From positions 682,001 through 746,000 of the forward strand of contig NW_026705187.1 of assembly GCF_029867415.1 (NCBI RefSeq): a stretch of 64,000 nt of DNA. The letters run 5' to 3'. The notes below the pieces were generated by a model. It saw nothing but the letters and a program-made list of their open reading frames with translations. It ran no database searches and was not told the origin of the DNA. Made by a program: the position numbers and the translations under genes. The first letter of the stretch is position 1. The number at the start of each line of letters is the position of its first letter. Shown here in pieces: positions 45,661 through 56,463 of this stretch. The DNA comes from Vicia villosa (taxonomy: Eukaryota; Streptophyta; Magnoliopsida; Fabales; Fabaceae).

Positions 45661-46174
45661 TAGAGTGAAGATCCATTTTGGTCCCTCACAACAATCACAC
45701 AACCTAAATTAGTCCCTCACAGCTTCTCTTTTCATGTTCCAAATTCCCGTGATTGGCTTGGAGTATTTGGCTTCGTCGGAATGGTGTGATTTTTAAGAAT
45801 TTAGTGTGGAATTCCCGTGATTGGTTTGGAGTTGTAAGGCTCTTATTTGGAGGTGATCCTTCATTGGGAATATTCCCCATACCAATTGTAATTTTTATGA
45901 GTTTGACAAATACCCTTTGTTTTACTTAAGATAGATTTGAATTGGTGGGTAATTTTCCCCGCGATTTTATTTTAGCCTCCCTTTCTTTTGTAATCTTGTA
46001 TTGTGAACTTTTGTTCCCTTCAATACAAAAAAAAATAATTATTATAAATAAATATTTAAATTAATAGAAATAAAATTTAAAATATTTAATCAAACACTTC
46101 AAAATCTATCTTTATTGAACATTAGTTTTTGAAAGGAGACGTAGTATATCTTTTTATTATGAATTAAAAAAATA
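45503..46174. repeat. Direct repeats of about 140 bp around the LINE fragment
   Basis: 45503-45660 and 46035-46174 share long identical stretches such as agaaataaaatttaaaatat and gaaaggagacgtagtatatc. The left copy has about 20 extra bases (taattaatatattttaaat). They flank the LINE fragment directly. Confidence 0.8.
45755..46035 (+). pseudogene. LINE 3' fragment with poly(A) tail
   Basis: The frame WSIWLRRNGVIFKNLVWNS (from about 45756) matches the C-terminal part of plant LINE ORF2 after the zinc-binding zf-RVT domain (compare WSIWFMRNAMIF in LINE B). It ends in NTLCFT and a stop (45927-45929), followed by a 3' UTR and a run of A at 46027-46035. The copy is strongly 5'-truncated, as usual for LINEs. 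A second fragment with the same end (NTLCIT) is at 54985-55187. Confidence 0.75.
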
Positions 46175-46760
46175 ATCATAGTATATTGGAATAATTGAAG
46201 TATTGTGCGCCGAGCAAATGAGGTCCTAATTTAATGAATATTTGGCCGTATAATTATAACTTTCCTGCTTAGTATCATTTGATTAATTGAATAAGACTTC
46301 GTCGATGTCATTTCATTTTCTCTTTATAAAACACTCCACTCACCAAAATTTCCTAATTAGTAGTAGTTGATTTTGAGAGAAAGAGGAGAGTGGTCACTCA
46401 TAAGACAACAAAGTGAAGTGAGAATAAAGTTTGAAAGAAATGGAATAAGTAAGAAAGTAGGATTAGAATGGTAAGAGTTCGTTAATGATGTAATCTTCAC
46501 ATGCCATGGTCTTGAGTAGTAGACATGTTACCAAACTATGACTCAAAAAGTGTTTCACACAAACTATAAATATTATATAATTATTGTTAAAAAATATATA
46601 TAAAAATATATATATAAATTAAGTGAAAAAATATCTTAAATAATAATTATCATAAAAATATTAATTTAATTTATCAGGTCGTAGTAATTATTAGAATATA
46701 CATTAAAATTATGTTGAAAAATAAATGAGTATATAATGTAGTACACTTCACATAGATATT
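46175..46760. other. Spacer without a recognisable gene
   Basis: This AT-rich spacer has a TATA-like ctttataaaaca at 46321-46332 followed by a purine-rich stretch, which gives it a promoter-like look. No ORF follows, so I assign no gene. Confidence 0.5.
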
Positions 46761-46833
46761 TTGTTATCAACCTGTGTGTTCACACGGTTCGCGCAATTTC
46801 GTTATAAATTATAAATAAAATATAGTAGTGATG

Positions 46834-46932
<99 letters not shown>

Positions 46933-47640
46933 TAGTAAAAATAAAGAAAATAATTAAATAGTCATCTACTTCTACATTCACACGGGTCACACAATGTATT
47001 TATGAATAGTAAATAAATATAGCATAGTAATGGTTAAAATGTGTATATAAAATATATACAAATTAAGTAGTCTCGACCCGTCGAAAATGTATATTTTAGT
47101 AGTAAAATAAATGTAATAATTAAGTAGTCATCTACCCGTGCATTCACGCTGTGTATTTATCAATAGTAAATAAATATAGTATAGTAATGGTTAAGAAATG
47201 AAATGTATGTATATTTTAATAGAAAAATAAATGAAATGCACGAGTCGCGCAATGTCTTTACAAATAGTAAATAAATATATTAAAGTAATGGTTAGAAAAT
47301 GTATATAAAAGATATATAAATTAAGTAGTCTCGACCCGTCGAAAATGTATATTTTAATAGAAAAAAATAAATAAAATGATTAAATAGTCATCTACCCGTG
47401 CATTCACTTGGATTGCACATACAGATTAAGTAGTTCGGCCCATCAAAGATATATATTTTACTAGAAAAAAATAAATAAAATAATTAAGTAGTCATCTACC
47501 TGTGCATTTGCCCGGATTGCACAATATTTTTATAAATAATAAATAAATATAGTATAATGAAGGTTAAAAAATATATATAAATTAAGAAGTCTCGAACCGT
47601 TTAAAATATAAATTTTAATAAAAAAATTTAAATAATCATC
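46760..47640. repeat. Degenerate tandem array, about six units of 100-190 bp
   Basis: Units share agtagtcatctacccgtgcattcac, in pieces, then a (g)cacaatgt box, aatagtaaataaatatag, gtaatggttaa, taagtagtctcgacccgtcg and tatattttagtag. Units begin near 46768, 46961, 47129, 47236, 47389 and 47491. The first is swollen by a TA microsatellite. Copy 1 contains the last units only (23925-24320). The repeated cccgtgcattcacacggg-like box can form a hairpin. I cannot place the family; a Helitron-derived repeat is one possibility. Confidence 0.75.
46836..46929. repeat. (TA)n microsatellite, about 47 repeats
   Basis: This is an uninterrupted TA dinucleotide run of about 94 bp, located within one unit of the degenerate tandem array. 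The 62-residue alternating Ile/Tyr reading frame across it is meaningless. Confidence 0.98.
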
Positions 47641-48850
47641 TAATTGTTCAGAGTAGTATGTAGATTAATATTACTAGTATAAAAAAAAATATATATACAT
47701 GATATATATTTAAATAATTAAATATAATTATATAAATGACGCGCCTTTTTATTGAACATCTATTTATTCTATATTAAAATTTAATTTTTTTAATTTATAT
47801 TCATTATTTTTTTGGCATTATTTTACTGTAACAACTTTTAGCTAACAATTGCATTAAATTTTCATTAATTTTCTGTAGCAATTTATACTAAAATTTCATT
47901 AATATCTTGTAGCTATTTTTCAGCTAAAAATTATACTTAACTTTCATTAATCTTTTGTTGTATTTTTTTTTAGCAATTTTTCAAATATATACTAAACTTT
48001 CAATAATTTTCTTTCGTAATTTTCATAAATTTTAACACCTTCCATTTATCTTAATAAAAATATTTGAATTATAAAAAATATCATAAAAATATATTATTTA
48101 TAAATCCTATCTAACATTCTTACAATAATTTTACTTTCATATTACATTTCTTTTTTCTATTATATAGAGTATTTATTTTATAGTAAAATTTAATTTTTTA
48201 ATTTATATCCATTATGTTTTAAAGGAAAACACTTAATAACATCGTAAAAATCATGCGAATGTATTAATAACTTAATTTTAAAATATTATTATCTTCATTA
48301 TTGCACCCCACCATGTTTTTATGTAAAAAATATAATGAAATCAGCAATTCCAAAGACAATATGGATGCCAATTTGATTTTCAACAATTTATAATAGCCAT
48401 CTAGTCAAAGAATCAATGAAAATCACTGTATAGAGAAAAGTGAAGACAAATTATTCATCCATGATTATATCGTACTACTTATTCATCCACTTTCATATAT
48501 ATATTTTTATGTGACAAACTTTTGTATGTAAAACATATTTTCATTCCTATTATTTATTGAAATTTTTTTTTAAGTGACATGGTCTATGACCAGTTTCTAA
48601 ACACACCCATTTGTAAAATTTCTTGAGAAAATTTTTCGCACTATAGAGCATTCCTCTGTTTTAAAACTATTATAATAAATGTTTTTATCTTTTATAATTA
48701 TTCATTAACTAATATCATAATTATTTATGGGAAAAGCTAACATGTGCCCCAAAGGCACAAGATAATGAAATATTAATAGAAATATTTTCTTGAAACGCGT
48801 CCATTCTTTTTTTTTTTAAATTGAAAGAGAATATATTAACCAAAAAAAGA

Positions 48851-50425
48851 TTACAAGGGAGAACAAAGGAAAGGCCCCTTAGGTACAGATCCTAATCCTT
48901 GGGGAGCCTTCCTTGTCCAACAAAAAATGCCTAACAAGGCATGATGTAAAACAGAAAACCAAGAGAAAATCTTGTAGTGCAAACCAAGGTTTGCCATAAA
49001 ATCGGCACAAAAATTGGCTTCACGGTTTATGTGAGTTATCATGAAGTCCATCTCTAAAGAATACGCACAACACCTAAGCCAAGGAGCCTTGATTTTCCAC
49101 GGGATAAGGTTAGTGTTAGAAAAAGCCTTTACCACGAGAATGCAGTCTGTTTCGAGCCAGAGTTTTCGCCAATTAAGCTCCCAAGCTTTCTCAATAGCCA
49201 ACATAGCTGCCCAGAGTTCAGCAGTGACCGAATTACCTTCGTCTAAATAATCACAGAAGCTTCCCAAATGATCCGCTTTGTCATCACGAAAAATGCCACC
49301 ACAAGAGCTTATCATGGGGGAACCTTTAGCCACGCCATCGATGTTACATTTGATCCATCCAAGAGGAGGAGGACACCAAAGAACATCCACAGTACAGGAA
49401 GGTTTCCTCGGGTGAGTGTTAACGCCAAAAGACTTTAAGACAGAAAAACTATCCAAATCAAAGTTAGAGCACTTAGAGGTGAAGTTGCCAACCAATTTCA
49501 CCCCAGCAGCAATTAAGGCACAACAGTGGTCCGCGGTGATAGAAGAGTCTTCGAAACGGGCAGAATTTCTAGCTTTCCACAGATGATAGAAAGTGCTTGT
49601 CATAGTAGCAAAAAGCACAACCTTGGCTTGATCAGACCAACCACGCTGAAGGAGCGTCACACAATCATTAAATTGATTGAGGGAATTACACTGCAGCCTG
49701 CCATCCACCCATGTCCACACCTTTCTCCCAAAAAAACAGTAAAAAAAAATATGCTGAGCACTCTCCTCAGAATCTTTACAGATGGAGCACATGGACGGGA
49801 AAGCGAAACCTCGGATCTTGAGGTTATCATCAATGGGCATTTTCCTGTGAATAATTCTCCAAACAACCATGGAGTGTGTAGGCGGAACATGTTGGTGCCA
49901 AGGAAAAGACCTCCATTCAGACTTTGGATGCAGCTTTAAAATGAAATCATAAGCCCTTTTAACCGTAAGTAAACCGTCTTCCGCCTCAGTCCAAACCAGA
50001 CTATCCACCGCATTAGGAGAAAAAGAGGACTTGGATATAATGTTGCAGAGATTAGGATAAGCAGTTAGCACATTCCTAGGAATCACCCAGCTGCCATTCA
50101 CCATCCAGTCAGCCACCTGCACCTTAAGATGATTATGAAAAACAGTAGGGATTTTGAGAGTTTCAACAAGCGGTTTCCCAAGCCAATTATCGAGCCAGAA
50201 ATTGATGTTGCAGCCATTGCTAATCATCCATTGGAAAATGTCCAGAACCATGGATATTTTGCTCTTAATGCTGCTCCAAATTGAGGACTTTATGGAGTAG
50301 CTAATGAATCTATTCTTCCTCTTCACTCTGGCAGCAAGAACCCGAGCCCAACTGTGACAGTTTTTAAAAAAAATCCAGCATAAGGTGAGGTTGGTAGCTT
50401 CATTGAACACTTTGATAGACTTCAA
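48851..50425 (-). pseudogene. LINE A ORF2 end: zf-RVT and RNase H domains
   Basis: The open frame has 524 residues. The middle part shows the zf-RVT pattern, with VVWRIIHRKMPIDDNL, then CSICKDSEESAQHIFFYC (two cysteine pairs and a histidine). The C-terminal third is an RNase H of the plant RVT_3 type: WIKCNIDGVAKG (first acidic residue), SVTAELWAAMLAIEKA (E) and LWLETDCILVVKAF (D), ending with INREANFCADFMANLGL. The protein would remove RNA from the hybrid during target-primed reverse transcription. The frame is separated from RT by a shift and stops. The start ATG is internal, not a true start. Confidence 0.88.
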
Positions 50426-50583
50426 TCCAATGCCCTCTTCTTTGTACCCTGGGCAACAAGTCTTCCAATTGACAGTGACAATCTATTTTTTGTCAATATT
50501 CCCACTCCATATGAAATTCCTCATCCACTTCTCGATTTGCTTGACAATGCTAGCTGGCAGACAATATATAGTAATACAGTGTG

Positions 50584-50931
50584 TCAGCATATGCTATGAA
50601 TGACAGTTTTGACAAGTTGAGCTCTCCCAGTCATGGAGAGGAGGCTGCCCTTCCAAGCTGCCAGCTTCAACTTAACTCTATCTGCCAAAAAAATAAAATA
50701 GGAGGCCTTAGGTTTACCAAAGAAAATAGGGACCCCCAGGTGCAAAAAGGGAGGGTAGGCCAATTTGAAACCAATGATCTCAGCCAAGGCTTTATGCCTA
50801 TTACTAGACATCCCACCAGCATAGATTAAGCATTTGGCTTTGCTGTAAAATTGGTCAGATTGATCAGCATACAAGTTAAGCAAATTTGAGATAGTAGTCA
50901 GAGACTTTTGATCTCCTCTACAGAAGACCAT
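50584..50931 (-). pseudogene. LINE A RT, C-terminal part after the frameshift
   Basis: The frame begins IMVFCRGD immediately after the catalytic loop and continues with LNLYADQSDQFYSKAKCLIY, FLHLGVPIFFGKP and LAAWKGSLLSMTGRAQLVKTVI, which are thumb and connection regions of plant LINE RT. It ends at a TGA near 50584. Together with the preceding segment this shows a one-base loss at the catalytic box. Confidence 0.88.
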
Positions 50932-52620
50932 TATATCATTGCAAACATGGTGTGAGAATCAACAAAATAATTCCTAGAAGCATGAACCCTATTAATTTGA
51001 TTAGTTCTAACCAAAGAGGAAATATTTCTACTAAGCACATCCTGAGCCAAACAAAACAACAGAGGAGACAAGGGATCCCCCTGTCTCACTCCATTGAAGC
51101 AGTTAAAATATCCAGCCAATTTACCATTGAAGCAAATAGACAGAATGGCAGATTGAAGAATAACAGAGATCCAGTTGCACAAAGTATTGTTAAAACCAAA
51201 ACAGCTAAGGGTTTTAATTATAAAAGGCCAGCTAATATTATCAAATGCTTTAGAAATATCAATTTTCAGAGCAATGTTACCACTAAAGCTTTTGTTATTA
51301 AGTAAGTTAATGGCCTCAGAGGTGAGGCAAATGCCTTCCCTAATATTTCTGCCCTTAACAAACCCCTTTTGTTCAGAAGAAATTAAGGTAGGGAGGATAG
51401 AAGCAAGCCTGTCAGCAAGGATTTTAGTAATAATTTTGAACTTAAAGTTGGCAAGAGCTATGGGCCTGTAATCATTGAGAGCTTCAGCATCCTTGGATTT
51501 GGGGATGAGAACAATAGAATTAGCATTGTAGTCCTTTGGTATCCATCCCTATAGGAAAAACTGAGACACAACATTAGTAACATCAACTTTGATAATATCC
51601 CAATAAGTGTGATAGAAGGTACCACCAAAACCATCAGGACCCGGGGCTGAATCGGGGTTAAGGCTGAAGACAAAAGATTTAATCTCTCCAGGAGTAGGGA
51701 CCATGGTAAGCATAGCATTGATCTGATCATTGACCAGCAGGGGTATCTCATTATGAAGAGGACTTTCCACAGGGGGCTCAGTTTGCTTGTTGAAAAGATT
51801 GTGAAAATGATCCACAATGTGGCTTTCCAAAATAGCTCTATCCGTGACAATGGAATCATTGATTTTGAGAGAGGAAATAAGATTAGATTTCCTTTTAATG
51901 TTAGCATACGTATGGAAGAATCTAGTGTTCCTGTCACCCTCTGTATGCCACTTAATCCTAGCCTTTTCTTTCCAAAACTCCTCTTCAATATTTAAAGTCA
52001 CCTCCATGTCATATTGCGCTTTGGATTCCCTATCCTTTAAATCATCATTGTAACCAATATTGGAAATCTGAAGCTGAATATCCTGCAAATGTTTCTCAGC
52101 ATCCCTAACTTTGGCCTTGATATCACCAAAATTGTTCATGTTCCAATCCTTAAGCTTATTATTCAATATTCTGAGCTTCCTATCCAGGATGTACATTGGG
52201 CAGCCCACCAAATTAACATTCCAAGAATCCTTGATCAATTGAAAACAGTCCTTGCTCGAGTTCCACATCTTTAGAAATTTAAACTGAGAGCTGTAAACAA
52301 CTTTATCAAAACCACATGTTAGTAAAATAGGGAAGTGATCAGACCTTAGTTTGGTGAGAGTATTGCACACGACAGAACTGCATTGATTCAACATATCCAT
52401 ATTGCAAATGGATCTGTCAAGTCTTTTCTCAGTTAAGCAATAACCTTTCCTACCATTACTCCAAGAGAATTGGTTACCAGCAGTAGGAATGTGGAAGAGA
52501 TTAAGGCTGTTAGACCAATTGAAAAATTCTGACATAGGGATTTTAGCAGGGGTACATCTGCCTTTGTGTTCTTCAGCACTTATGATGGCATTGAAATCAC
52601 CAATATAACACCAAGGATAT
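50931..52620 (-). pseudogene. LINE A endonuclease end and RT N-terminal part
   Basis: The same frame stays open from 52620 (before the Met at 52535) except for one stop near 51549. The endonuclease part shows GDFNAI and, later, RSDHFPILL (the catalytic SDH motif). The linker carries KWHTEGDRNTRFFHTYAN. RT has SAPGPDGFGGTFYHTYWDI, YRPIALANFKFKIITKIL, KGFVKGRNI, KIDISKAFDNISW (first catalytic aspartate) and GVRQGDPLSPLLF. The frame breaks at 50931, just at the second catalytic pair: the sequence gives F-A and then loses the D-D register by one base. Confidence 0.9.
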
Positions 52621-52875
52621 GTATCAAAACTTTAAATATGACTTTATTGCATTTAATTACATTTAACTTTTCTTATTATAGTATACTTAACATGTGCCTT
52701 TAGGGCACATGTTAGCATGACCTTTTATTTATTATGTTCAAAAGGTAGCAAACAGTTAAATAAATTTTTATTAATCCGATTTACAAAGTGACATGATTTG
52801 TAGGCATGTAGAGAGTCTAATGGTATCTTATTCCAAACCAACAATTTATTGGACATTGTCTTCATGTATGCATTT

Positions 52876-53963
52876 CAATTTGGATCCTTGGCAGCCAATT
52901 TGCCAGTAGCCAATTTTGTAGCTAAAATGAGACTCTTGAATTGATCAATTAGAATAATTCAAAAAGGGAAGCTAGCATTCAATTATCCCAAATTCAACTC
53001 TACCATTTTACAAGTCACATTTATTTTATTCTATTACTTTTCTCTCTGTTATTATTTAATTAATATTTATTTTTTAAAAATATGATACATAATTATTCAT
53101 TCATTACGATTAATAATTACAAATGTGGCACAATTATTTGGAAAAAATTTAGAAATATTAAAATGAAAAGATAACAAATTTATATAGATTCAATTTTATT
53201 AAAATAATAAAACATATTATGTAAATAATATCAACAATTTTAGTGGGATACGTGTTCAAGGTTCATCATATTATATTTAATATATATATATATATATGAC
53301 ACCTAAATACACAATTATATTTGACATATATTTAATATAGAAATAATGAAAAGCAAAAGTAAGCATTCAATTAATCCAAAGCTCAATTAAATTTATTCAA
53401 TTTTTTTACTTCTTTTTACTACTTTTTATTGTTTAAAATAGATAGTGTAAAATTAGTTAAGACGCCAAACATACGATAATATGTTGATAGCAACATTATT
53501 TTAAAAAATATATAATCTAATTACGTATTTTGCTATCACATATTAAATATATGTCGAACATTGAATACATATTTGATTAATAATGTTGATATTATTTAAT
53601 TTTTTTACTTTTATACGAATTCTACGTATTTTAATTTTAATATTTTTATTTTCTCACAAATAATTGTGCCACATGTTCAATTATTAATAGTAATGATTAA
53701 TTTTGTATTATATTCTTTAAAAATTAATATCAAATAAATAATGAAAAAAGTGAAAAAAATAGAATGAAATAAATGACTTGAGTTAGCTAAATGAAACAAT
53801 AACAATCTATGAAGATGAAAAAATAATAGTTGAATTTGGAATGATTGAATGCTAACTTCCATTTTTATATTTATTCTAAATTAAATTTGATCAATCATTT
53901 CAAAGGTCTCATTTTAGCTGCAAAATTGGCTGCCGGAAAATTAGCTGTCGAGGATCCAAATTG
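52876..53963. mobile_element. Non-autonomous DNA transposon with long terminal inverted repeats
   Basis: The left end starts caatttggatccttggcagc and the right end is its diverged reverse complement. Similarity extends over at least 120 bp on each side (gctaaaatgagac, gaagttagcattcaat, ccaaattcaac). The inside is AT-rich and non-coding, with a TA run near 53280-53298. Long TIRs without coding capacity fit Mutator-like or other MITE-type elements. I could not define a target duplication. Confidence 0.75.
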
Positions 53964-54259
53964 TTTTTTGTGACTGTGACAAAGATCAAAATTCATGTGC
54001 AGTCTTATTCTTCAACTACAGATCGACACGTAGTACCCATAAAAGCATCTAAATTCGTTATTTTTCACTTCATAATTTACTTTCCACTCTTCCTAACATG
54101 ATAATATTCTTGTACCGTCTGTCTTCCACTTATTTTCTTCTTTACCACAAGGCATCCAAATTGGCTTTTTAATATAGACTCCTTCCTAATCGTGATTCAC
54201 GTTCATAGAATTCACTTTGTTTCCTTTTTTAGTAATTTATCACATATAGTATATTTATT
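53964..54259. other. Spacer, nothing recognised
   Basis: This is an AT-rich, T-rich stretch between the TIR element and a LINE tail. No ORF, repeat or RNA feature could be supported. Confidence 0.5.
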
Positions 54260-54319
54260 TTGTTTCAGTATTTACACAATCAAATCATTGCTTCTTCCAC
54301 TTATTCGATGTCGTTTGTT

Positions 54320-54494
54320 CTAATATTATTTTTCTTTCTTGGAGATGGTTATCTAGCGGATATTCTAAGTTTAGATCCAATTACTACGATTGGTTTAAAC
54401 TTCCTTTATCCGATGCAACCACTCTTTAGAGTTATCTGTTTGTAAGGGTTGCACCCCTAGTGCGAGCTTTATCAATCAATTGCCTATTAAAAAA
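54320..54494 (+). pseudogene. LINE 3' fragment, sense strand
   Basis: A short frame ending FLYPMQPLFRVICL stops at 54443-54445 and is followed by taagggttgcacccctagtg, caattgcctatt and a run of A (54482-54494). The same 3' UTR is found in reverse at 55822-55872, at the end of LINE B. This is a severely 5'-truncated copy of that family; its left border is unclear. Confidence 0.7.
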
Positions 54495-54742
54495 AAAAAA
54501 AATTTCACTAACAACACTTTATTAACTTTTTCATATTTATGAATTACTCGTTGATGCCAAATCCTATATTTTCATATTATATAAAATTACAGTATCATCT
54601 TAACTTTGTAACAATGAAGTTTATTTATTATAATATATTTTTCAGTTTAAAAACAATATAGGTTAAAGTTAAAATATTCCGTATATGTTTTTGAAATTAG
54701 AGGTATGTATATTTTCACTATTAATTTTATAAAAAAAATTAA

Positions 54743-54955
54743 TTGTATCACTATTAGAAATATTTAACTTTTATGCGGATTTTAGTTAAATTTTTGCAGA
54801 AAAAATATTTTCTGCGGTTTTTTGTCCCCAGCTAAAACCTTCATAGGTAATACTTTTGGCAGGAAGTTCAGGTAATTCCACATGTAAATCCGCAGGTAAA
54901 TTCGCAGGTACTTTCTATCTCAAATTAAATAATTTTTTGGTTTTAATAAATTTTT
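54743..54955. mobile_element. CACTA-type transposon terminus
   Basis: The sequence cactattagaaatatt begins at 54743 and is followed by several short tgcggatt, tctgcgg, atccgcagg and ttcgcagg motifs in both orientations. A CACTA...GAAA end with such subterminal repeats is typical of plant En/Spm (CACTA) elements. The opposite terminus was not found. A LINE tail interrupts the element at about 54956. Confidence 0.55.
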
Positions 54956-54984
54956 GAAACATTATACCCTTTGGTCTTGCAAGA

Positions 54985-55187
54985 TGCTCGTTTGGAGATG
55001 GTCCTTTGTTGGGAAAGCTACTATCTCACCTTGTAACTTCTATGAGTTTTGCAAATACCCTTTGTATTACTTAAGTTAGTTTTTGTTGGTGTTTGCTTTT
55101 TCCGTTTATGGCGGTCTTAGTCTTTTGTAACCGAGTTTGTTAGAACTATTGTTCTAAATTAATATATCTTGATTACAAAAAAAAAAT
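54985..55187 (+). pseudogene. LINE 3' fragment within the CACTA remnant
   Basis: The frame FGDGPLLGKLLSHLVTSMSF ends NTLCIT with a stop at 55072-55074, followed by a 3' UTR and poly(A) at 55177-55186. It is related to the fragment at 45755-46035 (NTLCFT end, same flanking words). It is a 5'-truncated insertion. Confidence 0.7.
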
Positions 55188-55364
55188 TCATAGAACAACA
55201 AGTTAGCATAAAATCTACTACAAAGTTGGTAACAAGTATTTACATAGTCACATTACTAAAAATGACTCTAAAAACCAAGCTATTATTAATCATTTGTCAA
55301 CCAAGTTAAAAAGATAAAACAATCTAAATTATAACCAAGGCAAAAAGAAAAAAAAGATACAAAT

Positions 55365-55560
55365 CATAATTCATTACTAAGGTCTTCTTCATCTGATTCA
55401 TCGACGTCATCTTCATTTGTGTCATCACTTTCATTAGTGGGTTGTGGTGGATGAGAAGAAGACCCAACAAATCTTAAATGATTCATTAAAAATGAAATTT
55501 TATCATTCGCTTCGACCATCTCTTTCTTATCGATGTAATTGTTGCCTCTTCACAAACTTC
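55365..55560 (-). pseudogene. C-terminal fragment of a transposase-like protein (CACTA remnant)
   Basis: On the minus strand a frame reads IDKKEMVEANDKISFLMNHL, then a Pro/Ser segment and a very acidic tail (DDTNEDDVDESDEEDLSNEL) before a stop near 55373. The tail resembles the ends of plant CACTA transposase proteins, which commonly finish with a coiled-coil and acidic stretch. It fits the terminus at 54743 about 600 bp away. Upstream of about 55570 the frame is lost. The family assignment is tentative. Confidence 0.45.
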
Positions 55561-55569
55561 TCTTCTTCT

Positions 55570-55819
55570 TGTCTTAAAAATTAATTGAAAGACTTGAGGG
55601 TTTCTCTAATTATTACATGATAGTGAGTGAACAAACAGAAAGTGGTGTGAAAATATGTGTGATATTTAGTAATAAAAGTGTTATTAATTTTTTGTATTAA
55701 ACATAATTCATTCTCATAATATTGGAGTGATATTGTTGAGGAAAGGATGTTTCATGAATTTCGTTATTTAATTTGAGAAAGATATTATTATTTTTTAATA
55801 AACAATTAATTATAATTTC
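55570..55819. other. AT-rich stretch, nothing recognised
   Basis: This is a non-coding spacer between the CACTA fragment and the end of LINE B. I found no supported feature. Confidence 0.5.
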
Positions 55820-55881
55820 TTTTTCAATAGGCAATTGATATAAGTAATCACACTAGGGGTGCAACCCTTACAGCAGAGAAT

Positions 55882-56463
55882 TTACAAAGTATTGAAACAA
55901 TCCAAAAGGGATTTAAACCAGTCATAAAAGCTAGAGAAATACAAGGGATTGCTACTAGCTAGCCAACTCCAAGATAAGTACAAAATGTTAGAATACACCT
56001 CATCAAAATTATACGGCACCTTATCGAAAATCATCGCGTTTCTCATGAACCAAATGCTCCATGTTGTAGCTAGCCAAATAGTGTTGATTTTCAATCTTGA
56101 ATTTGCATTTTTCACCTTCTTTTGAAATTTGCCAAACGCCATAAAATCATCTAAAGAGAATGAGAGATCAACTCCCAACCATAAGAAAATTCTACACCAC
56201 ATCAAGTTAGCGACGTTACAATCAAAGAAGAGGTGATTCAAATTTTCCGGGTGCAGCCGACAAAACTCACAGCAAGCATTGTTAGCATCGATGACAACAC
56301 CTCTCCTTAGCAGCAAATCTTTAGACGGTAATCTTGAAATCAATAGTCTCCATGCGAAAATCTTGAATTTGAGAGGAACCGTCATTTGCCACAAAACTTT
56401 AATCATGTCCATCGTTTCCGCGGGCCAAGCTATCTCCTTATTCTCTGCAATTAGAGTAGACAT
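55882..56463 (-). pseudogene. LINE B ORF2 end: zf-RVT domain
   Basis: The frame shows VPLKFKIFAWRLLISRLPSK (the typical start of zf-RVT), then CCEFCRLHPENLNHLFFDC with the paired cysteines and histidines, and WSIWFMRNAMIF in the tail. It ends at a stop near 55882 with no RNase H domain. In the LINE family the zf-RVT region lies after RT and may bind nucleic acid. Confidence 0.88.

Larger units (their letters stand above)
48808..52620 (-). mobile_element. LINE A, 5'-truncated, antisense
   Basis: This is a plant L1-type non-LTR retrotransposon read on the minus strand. Its poly(A) end shows as a T run at 48808-48817. It contains, in order, part of the endonuclease, RT, the zf-RVT domain and an RNase H-like domain. 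The 5' end is truncated within the endonuclease at about 52620. No clear target duplication is seen: compared with copy 1 a few bases of the target (attcaa) are missing. Confidence 0.9.
47236..52805. repeat. AT-rich dispersed repeat, copy 2, split by LINE A
   Basis: 47245-48807 and 52621-52805 together match 23925-25496 in order and orientation. The LINE sits at the site corresponding to about 25304-25311 in copy 1. One further stretch in copy 2 (about 48555-48655) has no counterpart in copy 1, and a stretch near 48030-48100 is also extra, so the copies differ by several indels. Homology ends at gatttgtagg (52796-52805). Confidence 0.8.

Noticed and set aside
46321..46460. Host gene promoter and 5' UTR
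   Set aside because: A TATA-like box and purine-rich stretch are present, but no ORF, splice pattern or protein similarity follows.
46802..46990. 62-residue alternating Ile/Tyr ORF
   Set aside because: Translation of the (TA)n microsatellite.
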